NCBI RefSeq assembly: GCF_019320115.1 | Contig: NC_089597.1 | Location: 117,372,000 to 117,435,999 of the forward strand | DNA from: Miscanthus floridulus | Taxonomy: Eukaryota > Streptophyta > Magnoliopsida > Poales > Poaceae | DNA length: 64,000 nucleotides | Direction of reading: 5' to 3' | Shown: positions 23,300 through 35,589 of the stretch, piece after piece | How positions within the stretch are numbered: position 1 is the first letter of the stretch | How the letters are laid out: every line of letters starts with the position of its first letter | Program-made: the position numbers and the translations under genes | Notes under the pieces: generated by a model | Seen by the model: the letters and a program-made list of their open reading frames with translations, nothing else | What the model was told of the DNA's origin: nothing | The model's database searches: none

Positions 23300-24949
23300 C
23301 TTGCACCTCCGTGTTGCTGCTAGCTCGGTCCGATGCCTGCCACTGCTACGCCCACATGGCTAGGCTCGCCATCATCTTGCCATTTATGGCACTGCGGCCA
23401 CGCGGGCCGTGCCCAATCGTGGACGCACGTGGTTGGTCCACAGTGTCTGCGCGCGTGTTTGCCCGATCATGTCAGCCGTGTCCCACCAAGATGAGGTCGA
23501 GCTGAGCCCCACCTCTCTATCTCTCTCTGCTTCCATGGCCGACTAGGCTACGTCATTAAATCTGTTAGGGAGAGATCATCTCGAGCCAATTCGTCGTGTC
23601 GTTGGCTTCACTATCAAGTCGCCTAGCCACCCAACCCCACCCCGCCTTGGACCGAGCCCTAGCCAAGCTTCAATTTTGGCGTTTCCTTGCCGCCGGGCCG
23701 ATAAGGCCGTGTGCATCAAAAGCCAATGGTAGTTCCCCGATCAAATCCCCCCCCGTAGCCAATTCAGTCTGCACCACTAGCCTCGCCTTGACTCCCTCTC
23801 GACCCTACGCTGCGCGAGCGGAACCGCTACCGCCTCCCCAACGCCACTTATGCGGCCGTGTCCAGTCAGTGGCTCATTGCCGAGCTCATAGCGCGCACGT
23901 GGCCAACCCATCCCCGACCTCCTCTGCTACAACCACCACACCAGTCGAGCCCGTGGTAAGTCCCTAGTGCTCGCTCGCTAGTCGGTTAGGTCCTTAGGTG
24001 CCCTGGTTCGGTAGAATCATCGTGCCACCAGTTGCGGATGGCCGCGCATCGCCATAGCTTGCTCCAGCGAGTCCCGTCGCCCTGCATTGCTGCTTAGCGT
24101 AGGCATTTAGGCCGTAGTTAGAGGTCAGCCTGACCGATGGGCCTGTGTGATCCTCTGGTAGCCGGTGTAGCCACCCAATGCCAATGATCGCCGCGCTGCC
24201 ATGCACGGGTTATCAGGGCGTGTGTATGTGGGAAAATTAGAGGAACGCCAGGGGGTTAAGTGAAGAGGTCAGAGAGAGAAAGAATTAGTAAACAGATGGT
24301 GATGTAGTTTTCAGAAAAGATCAGGGTCTCTTTTGCAAAAGAGAAGTGCCCGTGTGGGTTTCGCTCTTGGGCCACGTTGATGGACCGGCTGACATGCGTG
24401 GTCCGCCCGTTTGCGGGCCACGAGGTCGGTTTTGTTTTTTCTTTTTCTTAGAAATAGGTAATAGCTTTCTATTTTAATTTTTGAGCTAGATTTGTATAAT
24501 TAATATAAATATGTATATGTGTCCAAAAATTGTGAAACTAATTTTGTTAGGTTTCTAAAATCATTGTCTACCTTATAGTGTAGTTAGTTCATACATATCT
24601 ATGTTGATACTAAAGGTTATTAAATCATTTGAAAGTGCTTAATATTATTAAGGTAATTATTGTAGGAATTTTTGTGGTAAATTGGTGATAGCTTTAATCC
24701 TAATATTTTTACAGTAGCTTCATTGTATTATTATGTGCTCACTGTAATTTTTATAGCCTTAGACTGGACTAAACATTAGGATAGTTAAATGTTCTATATT
24801 TAAATATACATTAAATGTTTAATAGAAATAAAGGCATACCATTGAATTACGAAACTAGGTGCTTGTTAGTTGAATTCAATATCTTGCTTGATGAAGATGA
24901 TAGTTAGCTTAGTATCTTAGTCATTAGAGCTAGCTTAGTAGCTTAACAT

Positions 24950-25216
24950 GTGTATTCTTATTTTAAGAGTTGCTGCTGCCTAAATACTAAATTGTTGCAT
25001 CATCATCATCGCATGCATATAGAGAACAAGTTGGTGGGGATCGTGACCACCGGCGAGCCCAAGTTCGAGGAGATCGTTGAGGAGTACGAGGAGGAGATTC
25101 TTGTGCAAGAGGAGGTCTCGGAGCCGCCACTGACTGACTCAGCTGACACCGTGTCTGCCCAAGGCAAGCCCCGGTGCATAACCCTTATTTTTTATATTCA
25201 CCGTAAATATATGTGA
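24950..25216 (+). other. Short acidic reading frame inside the Gypsy LTR
   Basis: The frame contains EEIVEEYEEEILVQEEVSEP and later AQGKPRCIT. The reversed solo LTR (about 29570-29700) reads DEVIKEYEEEILVQEGASEP and TQGKPRCIT in the same register, with one TAG upstream. DNA differences between the copies leave EYEEEILVQE unchanged. LTRs rarely code, so this may be a small LTR-encoded peptide or simply limited divergence. Confidence 0.4.
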
Positions 25217-26516
25217 TGTGCATTTATGTTATAGGAATTCTATGAAAACCACATGCGTATATATATATATCCATCCTAAGAGTCCTACTAGTGTAGGTTC
25301 GAGTAGCTGCTATGCTTAGGTTGTCGGTAGCATTAGTAACCTGCCGTTACTCACAATAGGTGATTATTATTACTTTCATAATAAAAATGATGAAGAGAAA
25401 ATGGAGACCAGACATGGATATGGCATGGGTTATTGGTGGGTGTAACAAGTTGTGTCCCACGGCCACGTGGTTTAGCTTGGTTACACTGTTTTCCCTATTC
25501 GTGTCGATTGAGGACCGTCCGTTGCTATGGATGGTAGTTAGGTCACAGACTTATTATCCTGAGCACATACTTGCTTGTAGGAGCAGGAAGGCTCATTGCG
25601 CTCTAGTTGTGGGTTCTGGCTCTTTTCGGACCGACTGATTATAGGCGGGGAAAGGTGGTGGCCGGTCTAAGCACCATGCTGAGATCAGGTCTCAAGTGTG
25701 GGGGCTCGGAGTCCAAGTTTGGATGGGAACTTGGACCACTCGATAGGAGTGGAGTGGGTTGGTCTCGTTTGTGCCTGGGGTACAAGCGAGGTGTGTGTTT
25801 CAGCATACCCAGCTGGGATTCATTGGTTCATGAATTGCCATTTTCGTGAGATGGTACGACTTGACTATGGTCTAGCACCGTAGAAAAAACTGGAAGAGAA
25901 AGATGGTGAAATGGTTTTGATTGCTCAACCCTTTCTAGAAAGTAGAATAGGTGCTTACCTAGAATGGTTAGCTAATTAAGTAATTATGACTGCTAATAAA
26001 ACTGGACCCTAAGGATGTACTTTTAGTAATGCTTTTTTGCAAACAAAAGAAAATAGGAGACCATATTGCCTATCATGTTCCTTGCGAGTCGAGAAACTAT
26101 TCCCACTAGTCGGGTAAGTCTTGCGAGTACATTGTGTACTCAAGGTTTATTTTACCCTGTTGTAGTTGCAGCTTGAGGAATTAGCTCTTGTGTGGAGGAT
26201 TCTTATGGTGGGCATAGATGGATCCGTGTATCATTTCCGCTAGATGATTATTACATTTCTACTGTTTAATTATCTCACTCTGAACTCTAGTACTGTAATA
26301 AATAATTTTCAAGACTCTAGGTTGTATGAAATGGACTAAGTAGTGTAAGCTCGTACTCATTATTGGATTCTAGATGTAAAACATGGATTGTTTTGAGTTC
26401 TCCGTTGGGGCTATGCTCGACAGAACTAGCCGGTATAGTCCACTTTTGGGGTGCTTAATGTCTAGTGAAGACAAGCTCCTCTGAAAGTGTGTTATTCCAG
26501 GCGGTTCTGCCACAGG

Positions 26517-26529
26517 TGGTATCAGAGCC
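26517..26529 (+). other. Primer-binding site of the Gypsy element
   Basis: TGGTATCAGAGCC starts two bases after the LTR end (CACA at 26511-26514) and matches the initiator-Met tRNA. Confidence 0.92.
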
Positions 26530-27021
26530 AATAATGAGTATCAGGGTTTAAGAACTCTTTTCAAAAACCTAAAATTTAACCAAGAAAAGATTTGTGAAAA
26601 ATAGGATGCGATAAATTTATGTAAGTATAAGCCCTAGCAATATGGTCTATCTAGGATAGTGGCACCGGTTTTATCTAATCAATTTCTATAGGTACACTAA
26701 CTTACACTGCGTAAGAATCGTTAGTGTACGGGAAGTGAGTGTGCGCTGTGACAAAATTTTATGCGAATGCGCTATATTTCGGCTTGAGCAAATGAATAGG
26801 TCGATGCATGCATCATAAAAAAGAGAATCTTGTTTAAGCTAAACTTCCCCACACGTATAATTTTTGGGTAGTTAATATGATAGGTTAATAAATAAAAAAA
26901 TGCTTCCCCTCTTAATGAAAAGTCTTATCATTCCACAACTTATCAAGCCCTATCATTTCTCTAATATTTTGTTCCTAATATAGGGCCTTGTCCCTAATGC
27001 TAGGTTCCTATCTGTTTATAG
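26530..27021 (+). other. Leader of the Gypsy internal region
   Basis: This AT-rich DNA between the primer site and the gag start at 27022 has no supported frame. It would contain the packaging signal, which cannot be recognised by eye. Confidence 0.6.
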
Positions 27022-28266
27022 ATGAACCTAAGGTCTGGTCACGGGAGCACCAGTGCTGGGACGGGCAGTGGTCTTGGTGAAGATCAAGGCAAAAATGGTC
27101 ATGGTGAGGATAACGACAATGCTAAGGGAGAGAGCCACGAGGCCCCACTCCTTGGTCCTCCTCATCTACCACCACCACCGCCTCCGATGACTTATGCAGA
27201 GATGATGGTCGAGATGTTGGCTGCTCATCGTGAGTTGGGTCATGCCTTGGAGATGCTGGCATAGGCTATTGGTGGCTTCGCTCGTGGAGGCCCCAGTGGC
27301 AATGGCGGGAACGGGGGTGGTGCCCGTGGTCCTGAGAGGACCTGTTCCTACCAGGACTTCTTGGGGACACATCCACCCATGTTCACGCCAACTGCTGAGC
27401 CTTTGGACGTGGAGCATTGGCTTTGTATTATGGAGCAGAAGTTTTAGCTACTCACTATGACTGATGAGCAGAAGGTGTGCTTTGCCGCACAACAGCTTCT
27501 GGGATCTACCAGTGCTTTGTGGGACACTTTCAACACCATGCAACCTGTGAACCACCATGTGACTTGGTGGGACTTTACCACTGCTTTAAGTCAGTATTAT
27601 ATTCCCGCTGGTTTGCTGAACAGGAAGTTGTCTGAGTTTCTAGAGCTGAAATAGGGAAATATGACTGTAATGGAGTATGTGAACAAGTTCAACCATCTTG
27701 CACAATATGCTAGGACTCATGTGGACACTAATGAGAATAAGATGGACCGTTTCAATCGTGGTGTCTCTTGTATCTTGCAAGAGAAGATGTATACAGGAGG
27801 CTATCAAACCGTTGGAGCATTGATGAATGCTGCTATTGCTATGGAGGGACTTCAGCATGACTCTTAGGCTGAGTGGAAGCGCAAGAGGGTGATATCTAGA
27901 TCTTCTAGTCACCCATAGTCTCAGAAGGTATAGTTTGTGAGGAGGGTGTCCTATCACTCTCTGGGAGGACAACCGTTCTATTAGACTCAGCAGATTCACC
28001 AGGCACCGTCCACTCAATACTGTGCACCAACTCAGTAGGTGCAGCAACCTTAGGGACAATAGGTTCCACCTCATCAGGGATAGGGGAACAAGCCTGGTGC
28101 CTGTTTCAAGTGTGGCAAGAAAGGTCACTATGCCTAGGAGTGCCCCTAGAACCAGCCTCCCCAATCTTCTCAACTTTCGGCCAACTCTCGTATGGTCAAG
28201 AGGACTATCATTAGGAAGAAGGTGCCCGTGAGCCGCTCTGGATAGGTTAACTTCACCGAGGCTGAG
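27022..28266 (+). pseudogene. Gypsy gag with many amber stops at glutamine positions
   Basis: ATG at 27022 begins MNLRSGHGSTSAG. The retrotransposon Gag domain follows (DFLGTHPPMF, TMTDEQKVCFAAQQLLG, WWDFTTALSQYY, then MTVMEYVNKFNHLAQYA) and a CCHC knuckle CFKCGKKGHYA-stop-EC near 28110. About fourteen in-frame stops occur, all TAG, at sites where glutamine is expected, with no frameshift. The frame passes into the protease after the solo LTR (VNFTEAE, then EEIP). It is a dead gag that decayed by point mutation. Confidence 0.88.
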
Positions 28267-31200
28267 TGTGGTAGAACCGCCCGAAATAGCACCCTTACGG
28301 AGGCGCTTGTCTTCCACCAGACACTAAGCACCCCGAAAGCAAGCTACAGCGGGCGGTGTCTATCGAGCACACCCCAAGGGAGAACCCGAAAGATCCAATA
28401 ATGAGAACGAGTTACAATACTTGTCCATTTCATACATCAGAGTTTCTTAAAAAGTACATTTTTATAATACCAAATGTCAGAGTGTGAAATGATAAACAAC
28501 GGAATTTAAAATGAACTTCTAGCGATAAGAACGAGGATCCGTCTGAGCCCACCAGAAGAATTCTCCACACAAAGGTACTTCTCATGCATCACCTGCAATA
28601 GGGGTAAATAAACCCTGAGTACACAATGTACTCGCAAGACTTATCCGACTAGTGGGAATAATTTCCTAACTCCAAGTAACATGAGAAGCTTTAGGGTTTG
28701 CTGGTTTATTTAAGCAGAAAGCAATACTAATAGTGAGTCCTTATTTAGGTGATTATTATTGGTTGCATTAAGTTATTATCTATCCAGTCTATATAAGCAC
28801 ATGTTCTACTTTTAAGCAAGAGTTGAGCAATCAGTTCTATTTCATCATCTTCCCTCTTTTAGTTCTTACTACGATGCTAGAGTTAAGACAAGTCGTACCG
28901 ACTCGGTGACGATTCGCGAACCAATGCGCCCAGCTGGGTGCCCCAAAAACACATGCCCCGCTTGTACCCTAGGCACAAGCAGGACTAACCCATCACTCTC
29001 CTATCCCGGGTGTCTAGGTCCCCGTCCAAACTTGGACTCCGAGCCTGCACTCCTAAGTCCCGGACTCAGTGTGGTGCAAGGATCGCCACCATCTCCGCCT
29101 CGAATCAGTCGGTCCAGAAAGAGCCGGATCCTCGACAAGAGAGCAACAAGTCTTCCCTGTGCCCATACCCAAGTATGCGCTCGAGACAATAGATCTATGA
29201 CTTGCCTAGCGTCTATTGTAACGACCGGTCCTTAATCGACACGGACAGGGAAAAAGTGTAACCAAGTCATGCCCTGTTGGCCGCAGGACACCACCCCTTA
29301 CACCCACTAGTACCCAAACCATATCCCTGCCCGATCACCATTTTCCTTTCCACCATTTTATCATGAGTGATCATATTTTATCACCTATTTGTGAGTAACG
29401 GCAGGTTACTCACGCTACCGATATCCTGAGCATAGCAGCTACTTGACTTGTACTAGTAGGACTCATGGGTAGATATATTTATGCATGTAGTTTTCATAAA
29501 ATTCCTGTAACTTAAATGCACATCACATATATATATTCAGTGATCATTAAAATAGGGGTTATGCATCGGGGCTTGCCTTGGGTAGGCGATGGGTCAGTAA
29601 GGTCAGCACCAACAGGCTCCGAGGCTCCCTCCTGCACGAGGATCTCCTCCTCGTACTCTTTAATCACCTCATCGTACTCCTACTCGTCGACGGGCATGAA
29701 ATCTACTAGCTCATGATCTACATGCATGAAATGATGATGCAATGCTTAGTAATATAGCAACAGCAACTCTTAAAATAAAGGTACATCTATTTAACCACTA
29801 AGCTAGTGCTACCGACCACAGTATTAAGCTATCTATCGTTGTCGATAACAAATTTGACGTATGGCATACAATATTATAACAACTACATGTATTCTTACTC
29901 CTAACGCTGATCTACGCTATATACGATAAAGCAAGGGTAATAGCTATTCTATTTCGCAACCTCTTCTAAGGCTACAAAATTTACAGTAAGTACATAATAA
30001 CCTAGCGAGCCTACTATAAAATTTTTATAGCTATATCCATCGCTAATCTACCACGAAAATTCCTACAATTATTAATCTACATAATACTAAGCTCTTTAGT
30101 TTGAATTTATGACCCTACCATCGTCATAGCTAACTGTACTCTAACTGTACTAACAAGTAGATGGTAATTTTGTGAATCTAACAAAATTGGTTTCACTATT
30201 TTTGGGCATCTACACAATTTACTAAAATTTATCTAAGTTCAGCTAAAAACTTTATTGAACAAACACTCCCTATTTTACTAGAAATTGGAAAACAAAATTC
30301 AATCGCACGGCCCACGCGCCTCGGCTCGGCCCACAATGGTGCGACACGCGCGCAAACGCAGCGCGGCCCACGTAGGGGCACAGCCCAGCCGGACGACGGC
30401 CTGCGGAGGAAAGGACCCGCGCACGCCGGGCAATAAGCAAAAACCCCCCGGACTACTCTATATTCCCCACGACCGCTAAGGCACTATTCTGCTAGTCTAC
30501 GGTTTTATGGTTACGCCCTTGGAATATCCTACCTTCACAACAGCTACATCCCCGACACCCACGCGCGTGCTCTAGCACGGCAGCGAGGGCACCGGCGGCA
30601 TACGTCGGCCACAACAAACCTTCCCCTCCCCAACAACCGAGCCGACCCTTACCTAGGAGCGAACAAGAAGTGCCGGGTGAAGGAAGCACGAGCCGGGATG
30701 TAGCAGCGCGGTCTGACCATGGTGGCGGAGGTCCTACAGTCACGGCGGTGTCATTCCGGTGAATGTCAGCAAGGCCGGGGCAAAATAGGTAGCTCATGAG
30801 CTCCAGTGACTCACCACGGAACCCTATGGGACGGTGATTTGTTCGGAGATGGCCCGAGTCGAGCTGGCCACGTGCCCGCGGGGTGGTGCGGCGGCGCACG
30901 GCGATGGCACGGCCGCGTCAGGGAAAGTTGGGTTGCGGTAGCGTTACGGCCAAGGTGCGCAGGGTGCTTAGGAGGGGGAGACAAGGCCGGTGGTGCAAGG
31001 AATCGCCACGGGGTGCTTTGGATAGGTGACTTGCCGACGGCGCGTGCCCGTCCGGCCTTAAGGACCCGGTGGAGCGGCGATTCCAAATTGAGGCACTGTG
31101 CGGTGGTACAAGCAGCGAGGTGGGGTTGGTTGTGCGGCTAGCTACCCAGCGGAGCTGAGGACATGACTAATTGGATTATGGTGCTACCCTCACGGCGAAT

Positions 31201-32320
31201 CAAAAGAAACAGGCCCACCGGCCATGGCGATAGCAGAGACAGGGGGTTAGGCACGGCTTGGCTCGACACTATCGTGGTCGTCAATGCAAGGTACAAGCAT
31301 GCACAGGCGATGGGGAGCAGCGAGGTGTGCACAAAGCGTCGCCACACTGCACCGCATGCACGCCGACGGCGACTCAGCACCGATTGCCGTAGAGGATGGT
31401 AGGTCCAGGAAGGTAGCGACGAAACATGGTAGCAAACACGGGCGTGCTGGCGAGATTAGGCAACCGTCCCACGCGCGCAGCTACGCTGCATCAACGACAA
31501 TAGTTACACGCATGTGGTGCCCATGAGCACGCCAGGCGAGTGGTGGCGAGCAGAATGGCGCAAGCGGACGTGACGGCGGGCAGAGCAGCAGGGCCCACCG
31601 GTGTAGTGCACGTGCATGCACGAGCGCATGCTAGGGCGCTACAGTAGGGACCCTAGATAGCAGTGCGGCCATGCACGCGGGCGTGCACATGAGTCGGCGA
31701 TCGACGCGGCAACACCGAGCCAAGCAAGGTGACCGCGGCCAGCGCTGGCACCGTTCACAGATATGTGACCTGCACACTTTTTAAAGTGGCTCAAAAACTC
31801 AAACCCGATGCTCCAAACGCCAAACCAATTGTTCAATACCCAAGAGGGTACCTAGGGCTATCAACCTAAGTCAAAACCTCCTACCACCGCCTAACCTGAT
31901 TGTTCTACAGAAATTAACGAACATGGCTCCGTCGACCCCTTTTTCAACTTACGCGAAATGACTTAAACTTCGAACAGTTTCGCGTCGAATCCCTGTTTCT
32001 GAGCTCCTTGATATATTAGCTAGCGAACCTCATCCTCGACCGTACGCATTTCATCGTCACCTATGAAGTTCGTACTTCGTACTACAAACTTTATCAATGT
32101 TCGCATAAACGTTCTATAACATTTTTGTTCATTAAAAATTCACTTAGAATACTAAACGATATTGAGCGACATGAGGTGTAACATTTGTTTCTTGTTTCAG
32201 ATGAATGTTTCAAGTGCCGTACATTGATTTATACTTTATGTTACACACATTTACATATAAGTATGATGCTCATGTAGAGTTTTAGCAAAAAATATACAAT
32301 GTAACACCGAGGGTGTTACA
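28267..32320 (-). mobile_element. Solo LTR of the same Gypsy family, inserted in its gag-pro
   Basis: It starts TGTGGTAGAACCGCCC and ends CACCGAGGGTGTTACA, flanked by CTGAG at 28262-28266 and 32321-32325. Reversed, it matches the 5' LTR from end to end, including the GC-rich part (about 30280-31760), the acidic frame and the TGTAACACCC start. There is no internal region, so an element inserted and its LTRs then recombined. Its open frames are compositional. Confidence 0.92.
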
Positions 32321-32640
32321 CTGAGGAAATTCCGTAGGGTGAGCCTGTGATGACTGATATGTTTACCATTGATTCCCACCTAGCATATGTGTTATTTGAT
32401 TATGGTGTATCACATTCATTCATGAGTATGGGGATTGCATAAAAGCACAATACATCTACTATGGCTATTCCTATTGCCTATAGAATTAGAACCCCGGGTG
32501 TACAGTTATGCGTTAAAACTCGGACAAACACAGTTAGTTTCGTGCTAGCCACTCATTCTTATCGTCTCCAGTTTATGGTGCTACCTGGGCAAGGCATAGA
32601 TGTAATTCTGGGAATGAACTAGTTGAGAAATTTTGGGGTT
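32321..32640 (+). pseudogene. Gypsy aspartic protease fragment
   Basis: Across the solo LTR the frame continues EEIP, MTDMFTIDSHLAYVLFDYGV (active-site D-S/T-G altered to DYG), SHSFMS, and LPGQGIDVILGMN-stop-LRNFGVI. The stop TAG replaces Trp of the usual GMNWL. Similarity ends near 32640, where unrelated sequence begins and the rest of pol is lost. Confidence 0.82.
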
Positions 32641-33373
32641 ATCGGCGCGAAAAACGTGGTAGCCATGCCAGGTGGACACGTAGCAAGCCGGAATGATCTG
32701 GAGATCTGCCTGGCTTCAACACAGGACTAGTCGATCCTGCGAATTACCAAGGGCGTGCCAGTCAATTTGACCTGCAATTGACAAGGAGAGAAAGTTTATC
32801 AGTAATTTAGGGTGGAACATGCCAGTTTTGCTCAGACAGTTCTAAGTGTGCCGCTTCAGGAGCAGCCAGACATGAAAATCGATTAAATAGCCGATACGAG
32901 AAGAAATCGGCTGTTAAGTACTGTAACGCTCGTGGATCATGATTGATTTATGCTAACAAGTACAATGCACCCAGGTATGAGTAACATTATCAGCTAGGTG
33001 GATATAACCAGTGAAAAGCATTGAGCCGATAAGTTTAACAAGAAAAGATATAACATGCGAACAAATTGACTGTCTAGTACAAATGAATCTACAAACGATC
33101 TAAATCTAATCTGTTACCATCAATAGTGAGGTTCGATCGGATCGATATAGCTATAATAATGATAACAGACTAACGTCAAAAAATCCATAAAACCATCTAT
33201 ATATTGATAGATTCATGAAAAACATGTTATATGTGTGAAAGCACAGGCGAATCGGTTAAAAAAGCTGATTCGGGTGGAAAAGGGATTACAGCATGTGAAC
33301 AATCGACTGTTTAATATGGACAGACCTATAAACTCATCAGACCTAACATGTTATCCTTAACAGTGGGGCTCGG
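32641..33373. other. Unassigned repeat-like DNA
   Basis: It has no coding frame. Recurrent words (ATCGGCTG, CCGATAAG, CATGTGAACAATCGACTG) and partial internal repetition (33045-33130 against 33285-33365) suggest part of an LTR or leader of another retrotransposon. I could not define its ends. Confidence 0.45.
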
Positions 33374-34531
33374 GTGCTTCAGGTCATTGTTGACCGGACA
33401 CGTCTGGTCAGTAAAAATCCTCTCTGGTGCCTTATTGGAGTTGACCGGACTCTGGTGGCGCGGCATCAGGTCGTTTCAACCAGTGCGTCCGGTCACTAGT
33501 TAACTACGCGAGCATTGAGTCTTGACCCTTGAGATCGGATGGCTGAGGTTTGAACACTGGGGACACGTGGCTGCATCCGAGCAACCGGACGCTGGCGCGG
33601 TGCATCCGGTCAACTTGATCGGCGCGTCCGATCAGTGCGCACTCTATTTTGTTGAGGGGCTCTATAAATAGTGTTTGGCCGGCTTGGGGCTCACTTTCTT
33701 GGCACTTTGACATACTTGACATCCTTGTGAGCCTAAGCAAATACCTCTCACTTATCTCCATCATTGATTCATTATCATAGTGAGATTGGGAGTGATTCCA
33801 AGTGTATTTGCTTGAGTGATTGCATCTAGTGGTACTTGGGGATTGTTGTGGCTGTGGATTTCTTATTTCTCTTAGTGGTTGCCGCCATTGTTCGTGGCCG
33901 GCTCCGGTGATTGTGAGGGGTCTTGCACCTTCCTCGACAAAGAGCGGTAAGGTATCTCTAGTAAATTGCTCATGTCATTGAGTTAACTCATGGGTAGGTT
34001 CTTGCGATGTCTAATTGTGTGGACGAGGTTCGTGCAACACCTCTTAGCCGCCGAACCAACAAGTGTTGGTCGACACAACGGGGATTAGCGTGCTGGCAAG
34101 CACGTGAACCTTGAGAGAAAAATCTTGTGTCTCTTGTGTGATTGGATTTCTCCTGGTGATTGGATTGTCTATATATTGTGATTGGTTCATTCCTCGACGT
34201 GGCGGTATAATCACCCTACTCACTCCTTTACATTCGTGCAAATTAGTTGTCAAGCTCTTTAGTGTAGCTAGTCTTTGAGAGCTTGTTAGTTTGGTTAGTG
34301 TGGCTCTTTAGTTAGTCCGTGAGAGCACACTAGTTTAGTGAGTAGCGACTTAGCTCTTATGTGTGATAGTGATCATAGCAACTAGAATTGTTGGGATAGG
34401 TGGCTTGCAACCCTTGTAGAGCTAGAGTAAAATTGTATTACACCGTTTATCATACTAATCAATTACTCTAGTGTCTTGTAGATTTTTTAAATAGGCTATT
34501 CAACCTCCTCTAGCCATATTAAGACCTTTCA
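33374..34531 (+). repeat. Truncated LTR of a SIRE-type Copia element
   Basis: CCGGACGCTGG/CGTCCGGTCA words, TCTATAAATAGTG at about 33661 (TATA) and the end CCATATTAAGACCTTTCA are typical of these LTRs. No primer site follows and no target duplication brackets it, so it is a fragment. The left limit is uncertain. Confidence 0.65.
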
Positions 34532-34643
34532 GAGGGAGTGAGGATGGATCAGGGGAAGGGGCCAATGAGGGCACGAGGTGACGACGGGACAAGAGGGAGT
34601 CGTGCCGTGCCCATGCAGTGCAGCTGGGGGAGAGAGGTGGGAG

Positions 34644-35041
34644 TGTCAACGAAATCTGGTCGGCAGTCTACCGAGGGGGTATACCCACACTAGTAGATGA
34701 ATCGGTGGAGGTGCGCGTGATATAAACCAGATGGTAACAGAGACACAAGACACAAGATTTATACAGATTCAGGCCGTCAGCTTGACGTAACACCCTACAT
34801 CCTGTGCTCTATTATTTTATATTGATTGTGTATTAGATTCGATATCCCGTCTAGGGGACCCCTACCTCTCCTTATATACTCTGGAGGGGTAGGGTTACAA
34901 GAAAAATATCCTATTTGGTATTATATAATAAAACACATCTTCATGTAGTCTTGCGGTGTATGCCTTGATTTTGTGGGTTGGGCCACCTTTAGGGCGTGAC
35001 CCATGTCTTGTCTTGTGGGTATCAGGGGTCATACCCCCACA
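34644..35041 (-). repeat. 3' LTR of the LARD
   Basis: On the plus strand it starts TGTCAACGAAATCTGGTCGG and ends CATACCCCCACA. On the minus strand it has GAGTATATAAGGAGAGG (about 34870-34886), a TATA region. It matches 38984-39380 with scattered substitutions. Confidence 0.92.
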
Positions 35042-35589
35042 GCTAGTCCCCGAGCACTTTGTATCCTTTAAGCAACGCTGTCTTGAAAAAGTCCGAGCAG
35101 TTTGACATGAAGTCGATCAGTTTAACCGGTGATCCGAGCGGTGGAAGTCAAAGCCGACCAGTTTAACTGGTGAACTGAGCAGTGAAAGTCAAAGCCGACC
35201 GGTTTAACTGGTGCGCAGATCTCGAACTTAGCCAAGTAAGGCTTGCCAGAATGATGTAAGGGGCTCAAGATAAAAATTTGAAAATTCTCCACCTTAGGCG
35301 AAGTGTAGCCACTTAGACTCCATTTGCGAGGAATCATCCATGATTTAGTAAATTAAGAAAAGAGCACTACATTCACCGCTAGGTGAAGTGTAGACACTTA
35401 GTCCCTGAGTCTGCTGGAAGATGAAGAATGAATCTTATAGCAGGGTCAAAGAAAATAAATCTAAAAACTTGTCGACATCATTTGACATGTGCGTATCAAG
35501 ACCCAGACGTGCTGCCCAAGATCAGCACCCTGATCCGAACAGCATGGAGCAAGCTGATAGCACACCGATGAGACATAGCAAGATCCAAC

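Larger units (their letters stand above)
8327..26514 (+). repeat. 5' LTR of the Gypsy element (interrupted 9166-23304)
   Basis: It starts TGTAACACCCTCGGTGTTAC and ends GGCGGTTCTGCCACA, directly before the primer-binding site. The two LTR pieces (8327-9165 and 23305-26514) join cleanly across the Copia insertion, with CTTGC repeated on both sides. The same sequence, reversed, forms 28267-32320. The left piece and the part to about 24400 are GC-rich; the remainder is AT-rich. Confidence 0.88.
8327..32640 (+). mobile_element. Gypsy LTR retrotransposon with 4-kb LTR, truncated, host of nested insertions
   Basis: The element has a 5' LTR (8327-26514 with a 14-kb insertion), a primer-binding site, a gag with zinc knuckle, and a protease that stops abruptly near 32640. 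RT, RNase H, integrase and the 3' LTR are missing. A solo LTR of the same family interrupts it between gag and protease. Without insertions the LTR is about 4.05 kb, matching the solo LTR (4054 bases). It is an old, dead copy. The lineage (Tekay-like or another chromovirus relative) is uncertain without RT. Confidence 0.85.

Noticed and set aside
30285..31836. Cluster of GC-rich frames on both strands
   Set aside because: All lie inside the solo LTR and correspond, reversed, to the GC-rich part of the 5' LTR.
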